The notes under the pieces are model-generated. The model saw only the letters and a program-made list of their open reading frames with translations. It did not search any database and was not told where the DNA came from. Shown here one piece after another: positions 12,727-16,220 of a stretch of DNA of 16,220 nt. This DNA comes from Thermoanaerobaculia bacterium (GTDB lineage Bacteria; Acidobacteriota; Thermoanaerobaculia; Gp7-AA8), in assembly GCA_017883215.1 (NCBI GenBank), contig JADGOA010000040.1:1-16220 (forward strand), in the 5' to 3' direction. Numbering within the stretch: the first letter of the stretch is position 1; every line of letters starts with the position of its first letter. Both the position numbers and the translations under genes were made by a program.

Positions 12727-13977
12727 ATGGATGACACCCCCGAGCGCCTGATCCACGACTGGAATGCGGCGGAGCCTCCGCAGCGGCCGTCGAAGAAGAT
12801 CGAGTTCGACGACGAGACTCTGCGCGACGGCCTGCAATCGCCGTCGGTCACCGATCCCTCGATCGAGCAGAAGCTGCGCGTGCTGCACTACATCAACGCG
12901 CTCGGCATCGACAACGCCGACATCGGGCTTCCCGGCGCGGGGCCGCACGTGCAGAAGACGGTCGAGCGCCTGGCGCGGGAGATCGTCGAGCAGAAACTCT
13001 CCGTCTACCCCAGCGCCGCCGGACGGACGCACGAGAACGACATCAAACCGATCGTGGAGATCTCCGGCCGCGTCGGAATCCCCATCGAGGCCGACCTCTT
13101 CATCGGATCGTCGTCGATCCGCCAGTTCGCCGAGGGGTGGAGCCTCGACTGGCTCGTCGAGCAGTCGGCGAAAGCGGTGCGGTTCGCGGTGGGGCACGGC
13201 CTCCCCGTCATGTACGTCACTGAAGACACGACGCGGGCCAGGCCGGAAGACATCGAGAAGCTCTACACCGCGGCCATCGACGCCGGCGCTTCGCGCATCT
13301 GCGTCGCCGACACGGTCGGACACGCCACGCCGTGGGGTACTCGCAGTCTCGTTCGCTTCGTGCGGAAGCTCGTCGACCGTCTCAACCCCGACGTGAAGAT
13401 CGACTGGCACGGCCACCAGGACCGCGGTCTGGGCGTGATCAATTCGGTCGCCGCTCTCGAAGCGGGAGCCGACCGGGTTCACGGGTCGGCAGGCGGCATC
13501 GGCGAGCGCGTCGGCAACACGCCCATCGATCTGCTCATGGTGAATCTGAAGCTGATGGGGTGGATCGAGAACGACGTTTCCCAACTCGGCGAATACGTGA
13601 AGTTCGTTTCCGACGCCGTCCGGATTCCGCTGCACGTCCTCTACCCTGTCTTCGGCCGCGACGCCTTTCGCACCGGCACCGGCGTCCACGCCGCCGCAAT
13701 CATCAAGGCGAAAAGGAAGGGAAGCGACTGGCTCGCCGACCGTGTTTACTCGAGCGTTCCGGCATCGATGTTCGGCCTGGCGCAGATCATCGAGGTCGGT
13801 CCGATGTGCGGTCTCTCGAACGTGATCTACTGGCTCGCGGCACACGGCTATCCAGAGGAAGAGTCGCTGTCGAAGGAAATCCTGCAGATCGCGAAATCGA
13901 CGAACCGCGTTTTGACTGATGAGGAGTTACACTCCGCCGTCCGGCGTTGGCAGGAGAGCGAAAGGCATGAGGCATGA
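12727..13977 (+). CDS. LeuA/homocitrate-synthase-type enzyme (DRE-TIM metallolyase)
   Basis: 416 residues. The frame is open further upstream, but ATG at 12727 is chosen because it follows the repeat array and a -10-like hexamer and gives a plausible N-terminus. The family signature DDETLRDGLQSP is at 28-39 (Arg33-Asp34). Other conserved points are VTEDTTR (164-170), VADTVGHATP, the metal-binding HGHQD (228-232), and SAGGIGERVGNTPIDLL (254-270). DAFRTGTGVHAAAI follows. The protein lacks the large C-terminal allosteric domain of classical 2-isopropylmalate synthase (about 520 residues) and so resembles homocitrate or citramalate synthase in size. It condenses an acyl-CoA with a 2-oxo acid. The exact substrate is open. 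The last codons and TGA are formed by a repeat unit (ggcatga) at 13971-13977. Confidence 0.82.
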   Translation: MDDTPERLIHDWNAAEPPQRPSKKIEFDDETLRDGLQSPSVTDPSIEQKLRVLHYINALGIDNADIGLPGAGPHVQKTVERLAREIVEQKLSVYPSAAGRTHENDIKPIVEISGRVGIPIEADLFIGSSSIRQFAEGWSLDWLVEQSAKAVRFAVGHGLPVMYVTEDTTRARPEDIEKLYTAAIDAGASRICVADTVGHATPWGTRSLVRFVRKLVDRLNPDVKIDWHGHQDRGLGVINSVAALEAGADRVHGSAGGIGERVGNTPIDLLMVNLKLMGWIENDVSQLGEYVKFVSDAVRIPLHVLYPVFGRDAFRTGTGVHAAAIIKAKRKGSDWLADRVYSSVPASMFGLAQIIEVGPMCGLSNVIYWLAAHGYPEEESLSKEILQIAKSTNRVLTDEELHSAVRRWQESERHEA

Positions 13978-14015
13978 GTCGGCGAGAACTCCACTCATGC
14001 CCCATACCTCATGCC
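13964..14015. repeat. 7-bp unit array ggcatga with inverted copy ctcatgc
   Basis: ggcatga twice (13964-13977) is followed by inverted units ctcatgc, cccatac, ctcatgc at 13994-14014. The right arm has one unit more than the left. The stop codon of the LeuA-like gene is the tga of the second unit. It ends seven nucleotides before tRNA-Leu. Confidence 0.7.
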
Positions 14016-14021
14016 TCGCGA

Positions 14022-14108
14022 GCCCGAGTGGCGAAATGGCAGACGCAGCAGACTCAAAATCTGCCGGGGTAAACCCCCATGTCGGTTCGAGTCCGACCTC
14101 GGGCACCA
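14022..14108 (+). tRNA. tRNA-Leu (anticodon CAA)
   Basis: 87 nt including an encoded CCA. The acceptor arms gcccgag and ctcgggc pair perfectly. The anticodon stem gcaga/tctgc encloses the loop ctcaaaa with anticodon CAA at 14055-14057, decoding UUG. A long variable arm (cggggtaaaccccc) marks a class II tRNA, and the T arm is gtcgg, ttcgagt, ccgac. No terminator with a T tract follows. Confidence 0.95.
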
Positions 14109-14119
14109 TTGCTCAGCGT

Positions 14120-14140
14120 GTAGCGAGTAGGGCGTAGGGA
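14120..14140. repeat. Short 7-bp array gtagcga/gtagggc/gtaggga
   Basis: Three consecutive 7-mers beginning gtag are in register at 14120-14140. No matching inverted array is present, so no hairpin is expected. The array lies 11 nt after the tRNA. Confidence 0.5.
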
Positions 14141-14184
14141 ACGGCCCACGCTCGCCGGTCGCGGGTTGAGTTGATGACAATTCG

Positions 14185-14216
14185 ACCTCGCAACCTCGCA
14201 ACCTCGTGACCTCGGG
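14185..14216. repeat. 8-bp unit array acctcgca, one arm only
   Basis: acctcgca, acctcgca, acctcgtg, acctcggg are in exact 8-bp register. It belongs to the cgaggt family seen at 8868 and 9706, but the inverted partner is missing, so no hairpin is predicted. It lies in the spacer 14109-14315. Confidence 0.7.
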
Positions 14217-14300
14217 TAGGTGCCAGCCCCAGCCGCACCGTTCACTGTTTCGGCGCAGGTGTAACGCACTGCCTATGGGCGATTTGGCGGGATTGCCGCT

Positions 14301-14306
14301 TAGAAT
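14301..14306 (+). promoter_or_regulatory. -10-like TAGAAT for a near-leaderless protease transcript
   Basis: TAGAAT at 14301-14306 is nine nucleotides before the ATG at 14316, without a Shine-Dalgarno sequence. The context cttagaattgccg resembles attagaatgccg at 10841. Confidence 0.4.
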
Positions 14307-14315
14307 TGCCGGCGT

Positions 14316-16220
14316 ATGACTTTCCGAGCCCCTCTGTTCGTCTCGCTTTGTTTGCTCTTCGGTCTGAGCTCGTTTGCCGCCGACGGTCCGATGGCCGTCC
14401 GCGAGCGCCTCGTGCTGAGGGCCACCCGCCACTACATTCTCGAGCCGCAGCACGTCCTGAGCGCGAGCGAACGCAGCGACCTAGCAGCAAAAGGTTGTGT
14501 GATCCAACGCGCGCTGACGGGTGGCCGTTTGCTCGTCAGCATCGACGGAGACTCGACAGAGGTGGCGTCTGATCTGCGTGTGCGAAGCATCGCGCCTTTG
14601 ACCGCCAACGGGAAGCTGGAACGCTCTGCATACCGTGTCATCGCAGACGCGAAGCCCTTCGCGCGCTTTCGCGTGCTCTTCCACGAGGATGTCACATTCG
14701 CCGCCGCGCGTTCCGCGGTAATCGGCGCTGGCGCCGCACTCGAGGATCCGCTTGCGTTCGACTTCGGACCGCTCCGAAACCTCAATGTCCGTAGCGCCTC
14801 CTCCGCCAATGTGTACGCTCTCGCCGAAGATGAGCGCGTGTTCCTCATCTACGGCGCCCCACGGCGCCGTGCGCGGACTCTCAACGCCTCGTCCGCTTTG
14901 ATGTCGCACGTGAACTCCGTTCAGGCGTCGCCATACTCACTGACCGGCAAAGGCGTCGTCCTCACGTACTTTGAACTCGCTCCGGCGGACGCTGCGCACG
15001 CCGAGTTCGGCGGTAGGCTTCAGATCAGGCTTACTTGCGGGTCGTCGCTGGCCGATCCCGGCTGTTACGACCAGAACAACAAGGAGCATGCGACGCATAC
15101 AGCGGGAACGATGATTGCCTCGGGGATTTCTTCGGAAGCGAAAGGCATGGCCCCCGCGGCAAGTCTCGTGGAGTTTCATGCTGCAGACGAGAACAACGTC
15201 TGGTTGACAGACAAACAGACGACGATCCATACGCTCGGCTCGGTCGCTGACAGCAACTCGTGGGGCTACGTCACGAACTGGTGCCCCGCCACGACGTGCA
15301 CTCCTCCGAACAACGGGACGCCGAATACCTCGTGGGTGTGGACCGATGACCTCGCTGGAGCTTACGACTCCGAGTACAACCCCGCGTTGGACAAGATCGC
15401 GCTCACGAACGGGTCGCTAATGGTGTTCTCAGCAGGCAACGAGGCGCAGACCGTGGGTCCCAGCATTCCGTGGTACATCCACAACCACGTCGACCAGAAT
15501 GGCGACGCAACCGTAGAGATCTACTGCTATTCCGCGAATGGAAGCGGACTAGACTGCCCTGCGCCGTGCACGTCGGGAACGCAATACTGCGAAACCGAAA
15601 CCGTCCGGCATCCATCGCACAATCCGTACGGCTCGATCGGATGGCTTGCGAGCAGCAAGAACGTGATCTCAGTCGCGGCGCTGTCGACCCCCGACTTTCG
15701 CGCGAACTTCAGCTCCTGCGGCCCAACACAGGACGGGCGCATCAAGCCCGAAATCTCAGCGCTGGGTGTCGGTGTGTATTCGACGATTGCGGGAAGCGCA
15801 TGCAGCGCCAATCCACCGCCGCCGCAGTGCTACGCCAACATGAGCGGCACATCGATGGCGGCGCCCGTAATCGCCGGCGGATCAGCGCTTCTCGTGGAGC
15901 AGTGGCGGAAGACGTTCGGCGGCGCTTCGCCGTCGCCCGATGTGTTGAAAGCACTCGAGATCTTCGGGGCTGACGACATTGGTAATGCCGGTCCTAGCTA
16001 TGACACCGGTTACGGCCTGTTCAACGCGAAGACCTCCGCCGACACGATTATCGCCGACGGTGGCAAGGGGACACGCATCAAGATCGACAGCGCTGCGAAC
16101 GGGCAACGATTCGATCACCCGGTCACGGTCTCATCGACGGGAACTCTGCGCGTGGTACTGAGCTGGTTCGATCCCGAGATCGTCCCGCTGGCAACCGATC
16201 CCGCGAACATCAAGACGCTC
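14316..16220 (+). CDS. Secreted subtilisin-family (S8) protease, 3' end beyond the window
   Basis: The frame is open for 635 codons to the window edge. Residues 1-22 are a signal peptide (MTFRAPLFVSLCLLFGLSSFAA). About 23-200 is a propeptide-like region. The catalytic domain (about 205-575) has EHATHTAGTMIASG with His258, VFSAGNEAQ with Asn375 (oxyanion hole) and MSGTSMAAPVIAGG with Ser513. Where subtilases have the catalytic Asp (VIDTG or VWDGG), this reads GVVLTYFELAPADAAH, so Glu220 takes its place. Several Cys (for example 241, 250, 404, 414, 418, 425, 468, 496 and 505) suggest disulphides in an exported enzyme. After residue 580 begins a beta-rich domain (TLRVVLSWFDPE). It uses TTG, CTA, GTA and ACA codons more than its neighbours seem to. 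It follows tRNA-Leu. Confidence 0.88.
   Translation, partial: MTFRAPLFVSLCLLFGLSSFAADGPMAVRERLVLRATRHYILEPQHVLSASERSDLAAKGCVIQRALTGGRLLVSIDGDSTEVASDLRVRSIAPLTANGKLERSAYRVIADAKPFARFRVLFHEDVTFAAARSAVIGAGAALEDPLAFDFGPLRNLNVRSASSANVYALAEDERVFLIYGAPRRRARTLNASSALMSHVNSVQASPYSLTGKGVVLTYFELAPADAAHAEFGGRLQIRLTCGSSLADPGCYDQNNKEHATHTAGTMIASGISSEAKGMAPAASLVEFHAADENNVWLTDKQTTIHTLGSVADSNSWGYVTNWCPATTCTPPNNGTPNTSWVWTDDLAGAYDSEYNPALDKIALTNGSLMVFSAGNEAQTVGPSIPWYIHNHVDQNGDATVEIYCYSANGSGLDCPAPCTSGTQYCETETVRHPSHNPYGSIGWLASSKNVISVAALSTPDFRANFSSCGPTQDGRIKPEISALGVGVYSTIAGSACSANPPPPQCYANMSGTSMAAPVIAGGSALLVEQWRKTFGGASPSPDVLKALEIFGADDIGNAGPSYDTGYGLFNAKTSADTIIADGGKGTRIKIDSAANGQRFDHPVTVSSTGTLRVVLSWFDPEIVPLATDPANIKTL

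Overview
The window is 16.2 kb of GC-rich bacterial chromosome with ordinary housekeeping and metabolic genes, one tRNA, one visibly broken gene and an unusual density of intergenic repeat structures. The dnaK-hspR pair, the TTG/GTG starts, apparent leaderless promoters and dispersed hairpins beginning with tgtcattccgagc all fit a soil-type GC-rich phylum. My best guess is Acidobacteriota or a neighbour; this is recollection-based and not proven by the sequence.

Layout. 1-69 is the 3' end of an unidentified gene. 268-823 holds two convergent, overlapping small genes whose products look like paralogous ribbon-helix-helix proteins. 1034-2497 is a phytoene-desaturase-like FAD oxidoreductase. 2697-3493 (minus) is the remnant of an AzgA/NCS2-type purine permease with two internal deletions and two frame changes. 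Further minus-strand genes follow: a BON-domain lipoprotein (3692-3979), a single-domain response regulator (4133-4504) and a Bax-inhibitor-1/YccA membrane protein (4645-5358). On the plus strand come dnaK (5636-7552) and a MerR-type regulator of the HspR kind (7679-8053). A gene-free stretch (8054-8482) carries an inverted-repeat element and a long hairpin. A STAS anti-sigma antagonist (8483-8824, minus) is followed by rsmE (8992-9699), an exported L,D-transpeptidase (9906-10718), a 3-hydroxyacyl-CoA dehydrogenase (10872-11756), an enoyl-CoA hydratase (11855-12646), a LeuA/homocitrate-synthase-type enzyme (12727-13977), tRNA-Leu(CAA) (14022-14108) and a subtilisin-family protease open to the window end (14316-16220).

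How the genes work together. dnaK plus hspR is a self-regulated heat-shock unit. The dehydrogenase and the hydratase catalyse consecutive steps of beta-oxidation or butanoyl-CoA metabolism. The LeuA-like gene next to them also acts on acyl-CoA. The other genes look like independent units.

The strongest unexplained signal is in the spacers. Almost every one carries short arrays of 7-bp or 8-bp units, usually followed by an inverted array of the same unit so that the pair can form a hairpin. The unit sequence differs from spacer to spacer (for example catgggg, gaccccc, gtgatca, tgagtcc, ggcatga, gcggtct, and an 8-bp cgaggt-type family), but the 7 or 8 bp period is kept. I saw no such arrays inside genes. 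Several begin within about 12 nt of a stop codon. A second signal is a TANNNT -10-like hexamer 6-9 nt upstream of start codons that lack a Shine-Dalgarno sequence, which suggests leaderless mRNAs.
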